Part shown: positions 47,879-59,077 of the stretch, piece after piece
How the letters are laid out: each line of letters opens with the position of its first letter
Position numbering within the stretch: the stretch's first letter is position 1
From: Myrica gale
Taxonomy: Eukaryota; Streptophyta; Magnoliopsida; Fagales; Myricaceae
Length of the DNA: 64,000 nt
Direction of reading: 5' to 3'
Assembly (NCBI GenBank): GCA_963930655.1
Contig: OZ005620.1
Coordinates: 3,115,001-3,179,000 of the forward strand
Position numbers and translations under genes: made by a program
Notes under the pieces: model-generated
Seen by the model: the letters and a program-made list of their open reading frames with translations, nothing else
Database searches by the model: none
Told to the model about the DNA's origin: nothing

Positions 47879-47986
47879 ATGAACTTTCAAATTGTGTAGT
47901 AAAGTCTTTTTTTTTTTTTTTAATTTTTGGTAGCTTTGCTTGCCAAAGGTTATCTAATAATTGGAACCGAATCTCAAACAAAAAAA

Positions 47987-48336
47987 TATAAGAAAAAATT
48001 GCACTTTATACCCATCGATTACCGGAATTTTGACACGTTACATTATAAACTATTACCTTTAACACATTTGATCATACAACTATTAATATTAGACATTTTG
48101 CACTCTAAATTATCTACTTTGACACATTAATGTACTCTTCAATTATTAATATTAAACATTTTATACTTTTAATTTGATAATAATACATTCGAGAACTTAA
48201 TGAATTGACTATAATATTCTTAATATATGTAAAATAGGTTAAGGATATTATCGTTATTTTATTTTAAAAATTTAATAAATGGTTAATGATTGAACGTGAC
48301 AACACGTGGTAGTTTAATAGTAAAAAATATATTAAT
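47987..48336. mobile_element. Degenerate MULE-like MITE
   Basis: The left 'gcactttatacccatcgatta...gacacgttac' and right 'gtgacaacacgtggtagtttaatag' are rough inverted repeats, with inner words of the type 'gacacatttgatcatacaactattaatattagacattttgcac' shared with 58317-58626. Confidence 0.5.
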
Positions 48337-49173
48337 GCATGACTGGGTGACGCGACATAATTGAATCCTGAGTCAACCAGGCACGGGAACAGAATTTCCA
48401 TAAGGAAACATACGTTTACAAATCACATTCTCTCTTAGGTGCTTTGCTAAAGTATTTTAATTAAGGGTGCTTTATATTATTTTAAATTAACTAAACACTA
48501 CCATCTTTATCCAGATGAAACAGGCTGAGGCAAGCAACAATAATACTTGCCGGCCAGAAAAAGAACATATAAAGATATTCCACCCAGATGCTTCTTCATA
48601 TTCTATATCAGAAACAGTATAAAGTGTACAGGAACGAGGAAGCCGTCATACTATAGTCACCAAATGATGTATCTTTGAGAAGTTATGCATCCAAATTGGT
48701 CTCTTAAGGGTTTTTTTGGAGTTTTTTTTTTATTCCTGCTAGGTGTATTTTTAGAGTTGAATGCATTAATGAATCCAGTGAAAACGTCCATTTTTATTTA
48801 TTCTATCAGAAAAAGGCCATAAATAGTAGAGTTCTGTCCCATACCATTATTACTGAAATCGAACTTGTCATTTATATTTACAACGTTCATTATACAGGAA
48901 AGGGAGGTGGAGGTTGAGACTCATTGTCAGGGTACTCTGCAATCTAATAAAAGAGCCATGACTAACCACCAGGCAAACCCGTCCCGTGTCAAATCGTAAA
49001 CCCAAAGATGCGACTTTAGGTGAGAACACACCAACCCAAACCTGCAGATTCTTGCTTAGAATTATTTCCTCACTCGGGCATGAGCCAAACCTTGGAGAAT
49101 CAGCAACTTCATTGACTGCAATTCTGAAAACTTGGACAAGTGAAGGGGGAAGCATTGATAGGTGTGTCCCTCC
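48337..49173. other. Intergenic DNA 3' of the ERF gene
   Basis: No gene recognised. The ORF at 48868-49155 has no domain and probably overlaps the ERF 3' UTR. Confidence 0.45.
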
Positions 49174-49959
49174 CTAACAGTACCCCCATAGAAAGGGCTC
49201 CTCAAGCCGGAAACAGATATCAACAGGCTCAGCTTCCGTCAGCTGCCATGTCGATGAGTAACAGTACTCATCCGTCCGATTATCCACAGCGAGCAAGAGA
49301 TCGGGAAGGTCGAAGAAGGCGTCGTCGTTATCCGTTAAAGGTGAAGTAAATGAGTCTTGGGTGTCATGAGAGGCCATGGTTGAACTCGGAGAGTGGGGAG
49401 CCATCAGCATGGATTCGCTCTGCTGGGCTTCAGCTTCGTGGCTTTTGGGGAAGTTCATAGCTGCTGCTTTGGCTGCAGCAGCTTGGATATCCTTGGGAGA
49501 TGAGCTAGCGGGTCGGGGTAGTTCTTCAGCCAGCTCAGGGAAATTGAGATAAGCTGACTTGCCTTTGATTGCAATAGCCGCTACATCATGAGCTCGTGCC
49601 GCCATTTCTGGCGTAGGAAATGTCCCTAGCCAAATTCTTGATTTCTTCCTTGGTTCCCTGATTTCTGATACCCACTTGCCCCATTGGCGTATTCTTACTC
49701 CTCTATACGTCGGGTGCTTCGCATCATCCCCACTCTTTGGCTTTTTCTTACTTTCATTCCCATTTTTGGCTTCCCCAACTCTCTTAGAACTTTGTTGAGC
49801 AGTGAATTCATCAGCTGATGTAGTTGTTGGAGAAGGGAATGAAGAGCAAGAGGATGAGGTGGTTGTAGTAGAGTTGTTTGAAGACGAGGATATTGTGTTT
49901 GAAGAGGAAGATGTAGAGGTTGTTAGAGCCTTATAATCTAAAGCTCTGGTCTCTTCCAT
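49174..49959 (-). CDS. DREB-type AP2/ERF transcription factor (TINY/ERF group III-like)
   Basis: Intronless 261-residue protein. A Ser/Thr-rich N-terminus (10-50) and a basic KKKPK patch (about 71-75) precede a single AP2 domain (about 84-141) with [27 protein letters not shown] and AARAHDVAA. Position 14 is Val (97) and 19 is Glu (102), the DREB pattern for binding DRE/CRT (CCGAC) elements. After the domain come LPRP (147-150) and an Ala-rich helix, as in the A-4/TINY group, then an acidic activation region with DLPDLLL and a C-terminal LWGY motif. It is a nuclear regulator, in related plants tied to abiotic stress and growth. The start at 49959 is the first ATG and gives the normal family length. 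I cannot assign an orthologue. Confidence 0.93.
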   Translation of the reverse strand: MEETRALDYKALTTSTSSSSNTISSSSNNSTTTTSSSCSSFPSPTTTSADEFTAQQSSKRVGEAKNGNESKKKPKSGDDAKHPTYRGVRIRQWGKWVSEIREPRKKSRIWLGTFPTPEMAARAHDVAAIAIKGKSAYLNFPELAEELPRPASSSPKDIQAAAAKAAAMNFPKSHEAEAQQSESMLMAPHSPSSTMASHDTQDSFTSPLTDNDDAFFDLPDLLLAVDNRTDEYCYSSTWQLTEAEPVDICFRLEEPFLWGYC

Positions 49960-50017
49960 GGGGAAGGAGGAGTTAGGGAGGCTCTGAGTTAGTAGTTGGA
50001 AATGGGGAAGGTAGTGC

Positions 50018-50028
50018 GTATAATATAG
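50018..50028 (-). promoter_or_regulatory. Candidate TATA box of the ERF gene
   Basis: On the minus strand reads CTATATTATAC about 60 bp upstream of the ATG, with a CT-rich leader between, a normal distance for a short plant 5' UTR. Confidence 0.5.
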
Positions 50029-51055
50029 GTGGGAAGCTTCTCACATTCTGTCACACACTACAATCATAAAGGAGTATACTTAAAGACATGGGGCCACGGG
50101 TGAAGTCTTGGGTTATTTTTCTAAGCCCCAAGATGATGCATGCTTTTTGTCAGCATCTTTCACAGTCCCTTTGTTTCTTGGCCCCTCCCTCCTGCTCCAT
50201 TAAAGAGATATATGCGGTATGCCAAATATCAATAAGCCTTTTTATTAAAAAACAATTTCCCAACTCACTTTTTGTCGCAATTGTTGTGTAGGATATAAGA
50301 GAATACATGGGGGAGGAAAGGAGGGCAAATCATGATATGACACATTTACCACCCAAAAATAATGTGACGTATATAACCTTACAGCAGATTTTGGGTATGG
50401 TTTATGGTGAAAATTTTGGATATTAGGGTTTGGAAAATATTATAAAGTAAAGAAATGTTATAGGAGTTGGTGAAAAAGTGAAGGAGAGAAGATTTTTAAT
50501 AAATATTATAATAATAAAAAATTATGTGGTGAATTTTTTAGTAGTAAATCTAAAATTTTGAGCCCAATTAATTGGGGCTCAAACATGTCCTTTATTTCAA
50601 AATTTTGTTTCCGTAAAATATTTAGTTTTTAATATTTAGTTGCTACCATAAAATAAAATATATTTAGAGAAAGTATTTTTCATGATATTTGATATATGTT
50701 ACATTTTTTATAATTTTATATGATTAGTACTAAATTTAATTTTTAATATCAAGTTTAGATGAATTAAAAATAACTCATGTAATAATCTTGTTTACGACAA
50801 GACAAGCAGAGCCTTATTGTGAATTTAAGTCATGATAATTGAGGCAACTTTGGCCATTTTTAGTAGCACATAATTTCTATATATGTGTGTACGTATGCAT
50901 GCCATGTGATCAGGGGCGGAACTATACAGGACAAGGCTGCCTCCATTGCCTGAAATTCTTTGAATTTTTTTTTTCAAGTGTAGCCACCCCATGTTGTTGG
51001 ATTTAAGGAATTCACGCACCCTGCAATTGAAACTTTCTTTGTTGTGGCTGTAGCA
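50029..51055. other. Upstream of ERF; MITE remnants
   Basis: About 50395-50590 is a Tourist-like MITE copy ('taggagttggtgaaaaagtga', ends 'tttatggtgaaaattttgga' and 'taaaattttgagccc'). At 50911 a single Tip100-type hAT end CAGGGGCGGAACTATACAGG is present without a partner. No gene seen. Confidence 0.5.
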
Positions 51056-51063
51056 GGTCCAAC

Positions 51064-51656
51064 TAGGGCTGCAAACAGGATGTTCGATCCGGTTTTCGGA
51101 CCGAATTTCCGGTCCTACAAAAATAGAGGACCAGACCCCTTATGTTTTTTTTTTTAAAAATTAGGTTAATTTGGAAGGGGGAATGACATATAAAAATGTA
51201 GAGTTTTAGTTTAGATTAAAATTAGGGATAACTACACTTTGCACCCCGATGTTTTATTTTTAATACATTGGATCCATTATCTTTCATATTTTTACAATGT
51301 GGACCTCCTACCCAATTTTGCAGTCTAAATTGACGAATTTCGTCAACACATGCACCAGCGGTCGACCGGTTCACGTGTTGACGAAATTCGTCAATTTAGA
51401 TAACTAAAACATTGGGGTGCAAAGTATAAATGACCTCAAAAACAAGGGAGGCAAAGTGTATTTATCCCTTAAAATTAAACTTTTTAAGTTTATAATTTAT
51501 ATTAAAAAATATAAAAATATATATATTTATATTTATATTAATAAATGCGGTATGGTCCGATCCGGACTGCATTTAAAAAAACACAGGATCGAACCGCATA
51601 TATAAAAAATAGGACCGGATCGGACCACAAATCCGGTCCGATTTTGTTCAGGCCTA
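51064..51656. mobile_element. Non-autonomous hAT with nested MULE MITE
   Basis: 593 bp with perfect 8-bp duplication GGTCCAAC (51056-51063 and 51657-51664). Left end TAGGGCTGCAAACAGG, right end TTTGTTCAGGCCTA. Same family as 41833-42213 (shared internal 'gttttagtttagattaaaatt'). Interrupted at 51225-51468. Confidence 0.93.
51225..51468. mobile_element. MULE-type MITE nested in the hAT
   Basis: 244 bp with a perfect 9-bp duplication TTAAAATTA (51216-51224 and 51469-51477). Ends GGGATAACTACACTTTGC and its reverse complement GCAAAGTGTATTTATCCC. The arms also pair inside ('tgacgaatttcgtcaacac' against 'gtgttgacgaaattcgtca'). Confidence 0.93.
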
Positions 51657-51845
51657 GGTCCAACCTTTTTTCTTGCAACTGCAATGTTTGCTTTTGTGTT
51701 TCAAATTCGTTCTTTCATCACAGAGAGAGCTTAAACTTCGCCAGATATTTATATTCTGCATTGTTTAGTTAAAATAGGATTATCATTGGTGTAACTTCGC
51801 AGACTAATTCACTTTCTCCTTTTCGATTCTTATCCTCCCTGGGCC

Positions 51846-52863
51846 CTGGCAATGACTATGATGGGTCTTTATGATTCCGCTTACTGGCTCTCATCACTCA
51901 TGGCTCGCGTGGGGGGAATTGTTGCGCTTCTCTCCTCTATTTTCTTAATTATCTTTGGGATGATGTTTCAGTTTGATTTTTTCTTGAACAGCTTTGCAGT
52001 CGTGTTCCTTGTGTTCTTTCTTTCCAACTCAATATGGTATGATTTTTTGCTGCCAGCCCTATAGGTCATTGTTTTACTTGCTTTGTATTAATGTTTATTT
52101 TTTGAGTAATTAATTGAAAGCCAGCCCTTATAAAATACAGCAACCCTTGATCTGTCTTTCTAACTTTTGATGCTAGGTTGGCTTTTCCTTCATGCTGTCA
52201 GCCTTTATTAGCAAATCGTCTTCATCCACAACAGTGATTTTCTCCATATTTATTGTGGACTTTTTTACTCGGGCAAGATTCCATATCCATAAGTATATAT
52301 AAGGTGTTATCGGTTCACTTGCATAATACGTACGTTTCTTTTTGTCTTTGCAGCTTGTTACAATATTTGGATTTCCCTACAGTAATAACTTCTCTAGTAC
52401 CTTAAGAGCTATCTGGTCGGGGTTCCCACCTAATCTTCTTGCTGAAGCTCTAAATCTGCTTGCTGGTGCAACTTTAACCCCTCAAGATGTTGGGGTTAGC
52501 TGGAGCAGACGGGCCAATTGTGCACCAAATGATACAGAGTGTGTGATGACAATTGTATGTGAATACTTCAAGCTAAAAAACCAGTATTGACATTCTAGTG
52601 AAAAATTGCTTTTGACACATTCCTTCTTGTTTGTTGCCTTTTGCTATCTTTGCTTTAATATAAGCTGAATCAGTTTTATAACAGTTATAATATATTTCTT
52701 GTACAGTTGACAGAATGATATTTATAAATGGCTGCTTGCTACGTTCGTTGTGCTGTTCGTATTGGTTCTCTACTTCGATAATATAATCCCAAATGCATCT
52801 GGACTACAAAAATCAATGTTTTACTTCCTGAATCCTGGGTATTGGATGGAGAAAGGTGGAAAC
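51846..52863 (+). pseudogene. ABCA-subfamily transporter gene fragment
   Basis: Four exon-like blocks match one membrane-domain part of plant ABCA half-size transporters: 51846-52036 (MTMMGLYDSAYWLS, FGMMFQFDFF), 52177-52272 (VGFSFMLSAFISKSSSSTTV), 52354-52554 (FGFPYSNNFSSTLRAIW, APNDTECVMTI) and 52714-52863 (NDIYKWLLATF, PGYWMEKGGN). Breaks: a 1-bp deletion late in block 1 shifts the frame before the QLNM|VG junction, a codon is missing before NSFAVVF, and the donor of block 2 reads GC rather than GT. No upstream transmembrane exons and no ATP-binding domain are present, so the gene is truncated on both sides. In life the family moves lipids across endomembranes. Confidence 0.85.
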
Positions 52864-53479
52864 GGGTATTTCAATATTCTTAGTGTTTTAGTGCTTAATT
52901 TTTGATATTTTAACTCTAAGATATTTTTTTTTAGGAGTTCGATCCCCTTCGATTGAATTCTTGATTCTGTCACTGCACGTGATCCTTCCTCTTATTGACA
53001 CAAGGGACCAACTATCATTATTTTCCCTCAATTTTGAAGCTTTTCTTCGCATGAGTGGTTTCTCTTTGTTGATGTGAACTGTTGTGTACACAAACTACGT
53101 ACCAAGCATAGTTTACTTTAAGTCCCTATATCTATCTTAAGTCCAAAAAATCCACATCGCGTGTGGGCCAAATGTTTAATGATCAATATACGTGAATAAA
53201 GTAAGATTCGGGTATATTCTACTATATCTTACATATATACTTATATATTCTTTTCACGTTTTAATATTTGGTGTTCGTGGAGGTACCCTCGATAGAGATC
53301 AAGCCAAAGGAACACATCAAAAACGAATGAAATGACCAAAGGAAAGGTCTACGCCTATTATTGATTAGGTATCTGGCATGAGCTACAAGGGCGCTGTCGC
53401 GTGGGGTTGGTTGGGACTAGATAAGGTGTAAAGGCATTGTCTTGTGGGGGCTATTACATGATTTGAAATAATACTACTA
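52864..53479. other. Intergenic DNA, nothing recognised
   Basis: No further ABCA exon (no Walker A or signature motif) and no repeat with clear ends. Confidence 0.5.
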
Positions 53480-53697
53480 ATTAGGACTACTTTCATTCAG
53501 AAAAAAAACAAATTAGAATTAGGACTACTTTCAATATCCGTACATACTCTTGCCTGGGCAGCAGGAAAATAAAAGGAAAATGCCGACAGATTCCTCGAAA
53601 TCAAATTAGAATTAGGACTACTTTCAATATCCGTACATACTCTTGCCTGGGCAGCAGGAAAATAAAAGGAAAATGCAGACAGATTCCTCGAAATCAA
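53480..53697 (+). repeat. 93-bp tandem duplication
   Basis: A 93-bp unit starting 'aggactactttcaatatcc' occurs at 53521 and 53614 with one difference (ccgacag/cagacag). A partial third copy starts at 53486. The matching ORF on the minus strand is an artefact of the repeat. Confidence 0.92.
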
Positions 53698-53829
53698 TGC
53701 AGGTTCCCTTCTCTTGGGTTTTGTTTGTGTTGAAAAATTTTTGGTATTAGATTTTGTGTTGGTATTGTGTTTAGTGAAAAAGTGAAGAGGGAGGTAATTT
53801 TTTATATTTTTTATAAGAGAGAAAGATTA

Positions 53830-54560
53830 TGTTGAAAGTGAGAGTCCCACATTGCTTAGCAATGTGGGGAGTAGGAAAATATTGGCTTATAAATATAAGT
53901 CCTTTGTAACCTTTTATTTTCATAAATGAGATGTAAACAAATTCAATTGGGTTTTTCCATTGGGTGTCTCATTTATCTAAAGTAAATTTTTTTATTTCTA
54001 ACATGGTATCGGAGCAAGGTTTTCGGTTTAGTCCGGTTACCTCCTGGCGACCATCCGGCTTAGTACCGGCTTTCTCTCGGCATAGTACCGGCAACTTTTC
54101 CGGCTCAGTACCGGCTATCTCCCGGCTTAGTACCGGCAATTTTCCGGCTCAGTACCGGCTTAGTACCGGCAACTTCCCGGCTCAGTACCGGCGACCACCC
54201 GGCTCAGTACCGGCAACTTTTCCGGCTCAGTACCGGCTTTCTCCCGGCTCAGTACCGACATCCTCCCGGCGCAGTACCGGCAATCTTTGTAATTATTTTT
54301 CTGTAATCATTTTTTTTCTGTAATTATTTTTTGTAACTTCAAACTCAAGGTTTGTCGGTTTGTCCATCTTGAGTTTGCGGGGGAGTGTTGAAAGTGAGAG
54401 TCCCACATTGCTTAGCAATGTGGGGAGTAGGAAAATATTGGCTTATAAATATAAGTCATTTGTAACCTTTTATTTTCATAAATGAGATGTAAACAAATTC
54501 AATTGGGTTTTTCCATTGGGTGTCTCATTTATCTAAAGTAAATTTTTTTTATTTCTAACA
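53830..54560 (+). mobile_element. TRIM retrotransposon
   Basis: 731 bp with 5-bp target duplication GATTA (53825-53829 and 54561-54565). LTRs of 174 bp (53830-54003) and 175 bp (54386-54560) run TGTTGAAAGTG...TTTCTAACA and are almost identical. Immediately after the 5' LTR is the primer-binding site TGGTATCGGAGC, complementary to initiator Met-tRNA, and before the 3' LTR is the polypurine tract GCGGGGGAG (54377-54385). No gag or pol; the interior is a tandem array. It must rely on proteins from an autonomous LTR element. Confidence 0.95.
54035..54290 (+). repeat. Tandem array inside the TRIM
   Basis: Repeats of a 20-26 bp unit based on CCGGCTCAGTACCGGC followed by a short pyrimidine-rich spacer, at least ten degenerate copies. 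The open frame over it (AQYRLSTGNFP-like) is a by-product of the repeat. Confidence 0.9.
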
Positions 54561-54639
54561 GATTATATTGTAATATTTTATTATAAATTGGTGAAAAATA
54601 TTGTGATATTTTTAGTGCAAACGCACCCAAGGTCAGGTA

Positions 54640-57600
54640 CAATTGCATCTTAGGGTACAGCTCCAATGTTATGCCTCCACATATGTACCATATGTATGTA
54701 TATACGTATATAGTTATTTTCATATATGTGTAGGTAAATATATATTCACTATCTATATATGTTAGATATCGAGAAAAGATAAATACAGCACTTTCTAATT
54801 TTGAGAGTCTTGACATTTTATACTTCTATTTATTATTTTTATTATATTACACTCATCAATTATTGATTTCATACATATTACATTATTCGTCAAAATATAA
54901 ATTTATTTTTTTAATCTCTAAATTGAATTACAATTTTACTTTCATAAAATTATTACTATTAAAAAAATTATAATAATAAAATTATTATTTCCCACGTTAA
55001 AAAACTCATTTTCCGGAAAATAAATTCACCTTCAGAGTTTGGAGGGTACGACTTTCACCTACAAACATCATCTCTGTCTAGAAATTATTACCACCAACAT
55101 TTGATCTAGCTTTTCCGGGCAATAAATTCACCTTCGAGTTATTGCTGACATAAGGCACAGAGAGTTATTTTATTGTTTGCCCGTGTGCATATATATTACC
55201 TCAAATTTTAATTATATCTACATGCATGCATATATATAACAAAATTTTGTGTTAGATGATTTATTTAAAGAAAATCAAGTTGCTGACAGTAGGTCGACCG
55301 ATGCTGCAGTAATTAATATGTAGGATTAATTAATTGTTTACTCTAGCAGCCCAAGGTCTATATATATAGCCTCATGAATGTTATATACATATTACACCGA
55401 ATATATATATATATATGGTAATTGATTCGAACCACCTTAAACTTGTCTGATATGAAGAATATATAATTAAGTAGCTGGTGATAATTAATATCTATGATTT
55501 ATACTGTCTGCCCTACATGATCCTAATCTCTTTAGGGAGTTTGGAGAGTCTCCGCCGCTCCGAGGTGTAATATTCCAATGCCACGCACCCGCATATATAT
55601 TGTCTGATTAGTTCCTTAAATATATAGAAGATCTTACGTACTCATATATATGTCTCTGATTTAATTCAAATTACATAGAAAATGTCGTGGTGTTTCCACT
55701 AATTGGTATTTGCATGCGTGGAAGTTTTATCTGCCGATGAGTAATTGAACCCCATAATATTGCTCCTATTGCAGATATCTTAAAAGTAAAGTCTTTGATC
55801 GATGCATCAATAATCGTACGTCTAACAATATCACTAATTCTTATTTAAATGGTCTTTAAAATATGTTTAGGTGGGAAACAATGTTCATTTAAACGACGTT
55901 ATAATTACTTTTGACTGCATGTGATTGTAATGAATTTCTTTTGGTTTGACTTGCAGGTACGTACCTCCTTCTAGGTTTTCTTTTCTGTGTGTGTGAAACG
56001 ATTTTGTTTATATATATATATATATATGGATCGATTTTGCCCAAAGTTATTTACCACCAAAATGGAATTTTATTCCACTTCGTCCCTCAAAGTCAATTAA
56101 TTATTAAAAGACATCTTATTATGTACTTGGTCAGCAAAAATGGAACAATCCAAGATATATAAGTTAAATGCAACAAAAAAAAACATTTTTCAAGTTATTT
56201 ATTCAGAAATTCATTTCCTGTCATCAAGACGGGGGGCTCCATATTATACTCATATAGCTTTTGACTCACTTAATAAAGGTTTGAGTAGGGTGAGTGAACC
56301 TCATGTAGTCCTCAATTCAAATCATAGAGAGGATTGAGATATATATTTATAAAAACACATAGGATTCAATTGAAAAGAACAGAAGATCAATGCAGACATT
56401 TTGCTGCCATGAAGCAACCATAAAATATTTTTTTTCTTTTGTCAGAGAGTGAATTTTATATCCCATTTAAGACTATTGGATATAATATATTAATAATTTA
56501 AGCAATACATTAATTACTGGTTTTATCGTAATCTGCAAACCTCCAAACTTGCATTAGGTCGTCTTTCAATCTCAAAATAACCACTTACTTCTTGAAGGCG
56601 AGGACCCACCTTGCTTTCAAAGTACCTTCATTGGGCTAAGATCACTCCATATTATTCTTTAATGTTTCGGTGCCCAATGAAGTAAGTTAAGCATTAAGAA
56701 CCTCGAGTGGTTGGGCTACTTCAGTAGATTACACTGTCTGTTATACTAATATTTATATCTGTATTGTTTTTTCTAATTATTTTAAGGAGTCAATTTGTAG
56801 GTCTCCTCATTGAAGAGTTGGGCAGGGTGGACATAGTACTGCTACGGCGTTAGCAAATGCGTTGGTGCCAGTTGCCATTAATTAGCTAGGCCGGGAATAT
56901 GGGATTTTTGGGGCAAGTACTTGATTTATGAGGGGCCGCCGGTGGCTGCAGGGTGGCGCCTGACGGGTCGTTTAGTGGCTTGGGAATTGATGGAAGCCGA
57001 TTGCTAGTGGGAGAGGCCGTGGCCCGTGAGGGAACTTGAACGCGGTGGTTCACATGGAAGTCACAGCTGACCGCACCCATGAACGTGTTGATGCTTCAGT
57101 ACTTTCATGCATGATTAGTGGAAAATGAGAACACGCGTCTCTCCCATATTTCACTTCAATAATTTGCGGGATAGAATACAAAATGCAGCACTATTGGTAC
57201 TTTTTGGAGGATTAATGTCCTCCCCGACCAAAAGGTTCAGCCACCTCATGAAGAGTAATATATATATGGAGGAGAGTCATGGGGCTAAACTTTATGTACG
57301 ACATTTGAAACACATATATTGACACACTCACATCAATGTAAAATGTGTGGCTGCTGCCTCTAATTATTGAAGGACATATTGCAGGGATTGGACTCATTGG
57401 AGCATCTTTCTCACAACAAAAGCCTAGAAAGATGTTCAAACCCTCACAATGTAGGTCCTAAATGCATTTTTCCATAAACCTCTCTGTGGTGTTCAAAAGG
57501 CCACAACGCCTTCGTTTCTCCCTTTCTGAAACCTACGACGACTATCTGCCCTGATTTTCCTAGTGGGGGCAACAGTTATCTTTATGTTGATTTTTTTTTG

Positions 57601-58316
57601 TTTTTCGGAAGGCAGAAAGAAAATTAATTTTATCATAGTTGATGCTTCTACTATTAGATAAGTTTCAGACTTACCGCGCACAAGACTGTGGAACTGATTA
57701 TGTACGCCCTTAGGGAATCTACCCTAGCTGCAGGACTGATTGTCTCTTGCAGCTTTTTGATCAAATTGTCTAGGTATTTTCTATTTGTTTTTTTCCCTTT
57801 TTTGAAATTTCTGGAATTACCAGATCTTAAGGGTATTACTCAGTTTATAGGGACCCTAATGACCCATAAGTTGCCAAATGTCCCTCTATCGTTCACAGTT
57901 GCCAAAGGTCTTGCATGGTCTCTGCGTTCAAGAATATTTTTGAGAACCAATAGATTCATGAAAACAATGACTCCCCAAGTTTAATTTGTGTTTGGGTATG
58001 CTCCCAGTTCTTGGCCAGAATTTATATCCTTTCTCTGTGGTACTTAACGTGAGAGGTGACCATTCCAAGAGAACGATTTTACCGTGAGCCAAACCCCACC
58101 GCACAGGCTGGAGGGAGTGTAGGAGAACCTCCCCACGGGGTGGGTCACAAGCTTGTCTTCAATAACAAGGTTGATTAGAGAGCAACTTGTGTCAACGTAC
58201 CATGGGTTGTGGCCAATTACTCATGCTCGACTTCAAGATGAGGAATCGATTGGCTGAGAAAAAGGGACAACAAATTAATTATATATTCTTTTTGTATACG
58301 AGTAATTATATATTTT
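54640..58316. other. Long AT-rich intergenic stretch, no gene recognised
   Basis: Short TA-type microsatellites near 55399-55418 and 56008-56028. The ORF at 57688-57984 (98 codons, hydrophobic start) and the GC-richer segment at 56886-57080 show no domain I recognise. No repeat with clear ends. Confidence 0.45.
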
Positions 58317-58626
58317 TAGGAAAAATACACTTTCCACCCACAAACTATCATAGGTTTGACACTTTGCACCCCAAACTATCATCTTTAAGACATTGCACCT
58401 TCAAACTACTAATGTTAGACACTTTGCACCCTAAACTATCAATTTTGACACTTTGCACTCTCTATTTGACAATAATACCCTTGATAAATTAATAAATTTA
58501 CAATAATATCTTTACTATATATAAAATGGGTTAAGGGCATTATCATCATTTTAGTCTCAAATTTTGAAAAATAGTGCAAAGTGTCAAACCTATGGTAGTT
58601 TGTGGGTGAAAAATATATTTTCCCCT
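58317..58626. mobile_element. MULE-like MITE
   Basis: The left arm (TAGGAAAAATACACTTTCCACCCACAA and inward 'ctatcataggtttgacactttgcac') pairs with the right arm (GTGCAAAGTGTCAAACCTATGG...TTTTCCCCTA). Between them lie three near-identical phrases 'cactttgcaccctaaactatca'. Flanks TATATTTTT and TATTTTTTT are similar, as expected of a 9-bp duplication. Confidence 0.78.
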
Positions 58627-59077
58627 ATATTTTTTTTCTTTATAAGCATAATTATAATCGATCTTATAAATTTCAAATCCAGCTAATGCAAATCTGGAAC
58701 GGGAATAATCTTTAAAAAGCACCAGAACCACAAGATTCTTCTCCCAATATCTGAAAATAAACAAGCTTCTGTGAAGGGCTTTATTTCAACCAACAAGAAC
58801 AAACAAAAAGGTCAAGTAATGTAGGGTAGAGCCGTCAAAGGTGGTACATTAATCCTGTATCCCCTAACACCATACGTCTTTGTTCCCATACCCCCTCTTT
58901 TGTAGCCAAATGCTTCACGATTATTGCTCTACTTATGCCAATTTTGCTCAAAATCATAAGCAACTTCTTATTAATCACAAACAACCACCTTTCTGGTGGC
59001 GATGATAGCAATAGCATTACCGATACTAAAAAACATAAATGTTCAACTGTGCATAATAATCGCATAATTTAAATTCT
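58627..59077. other. 3' flank of the ACX gene
   Basis: Likely contains the ACX1-like 3' UTR just left of 59078. No other gene recognised; the minus-strand ORF at 58835-59065 has no domain. Confidence 0.45.

Larger units (their letters stand above)
53712..54632. mobile_element. Tourist-like MITE interrupted by a TRIM
   Basis: The left part (about 53716-53829: 'ggttttgtttgtgttg...gtgttggtattgtgtttag') and right part (54566-54632, ending 'gcaaacgcaccc') together give a member of the 39652 family. The TRIM at 53830-54560 splits it at 'gatta'. Confidence 0.78.

Noticed and set aside
53964-54323. 119-codon ORF with repeated AQYRLSTGNFP words
   Set aside because: Translation of the TRIM tandem array; no gag-like motif.
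57688-57984. 98-codon ORF with hydrophobic N-terminus
   Set aside because: No domain and nothing similar nearby; the hydrophobic run comes from T-rich sequence.
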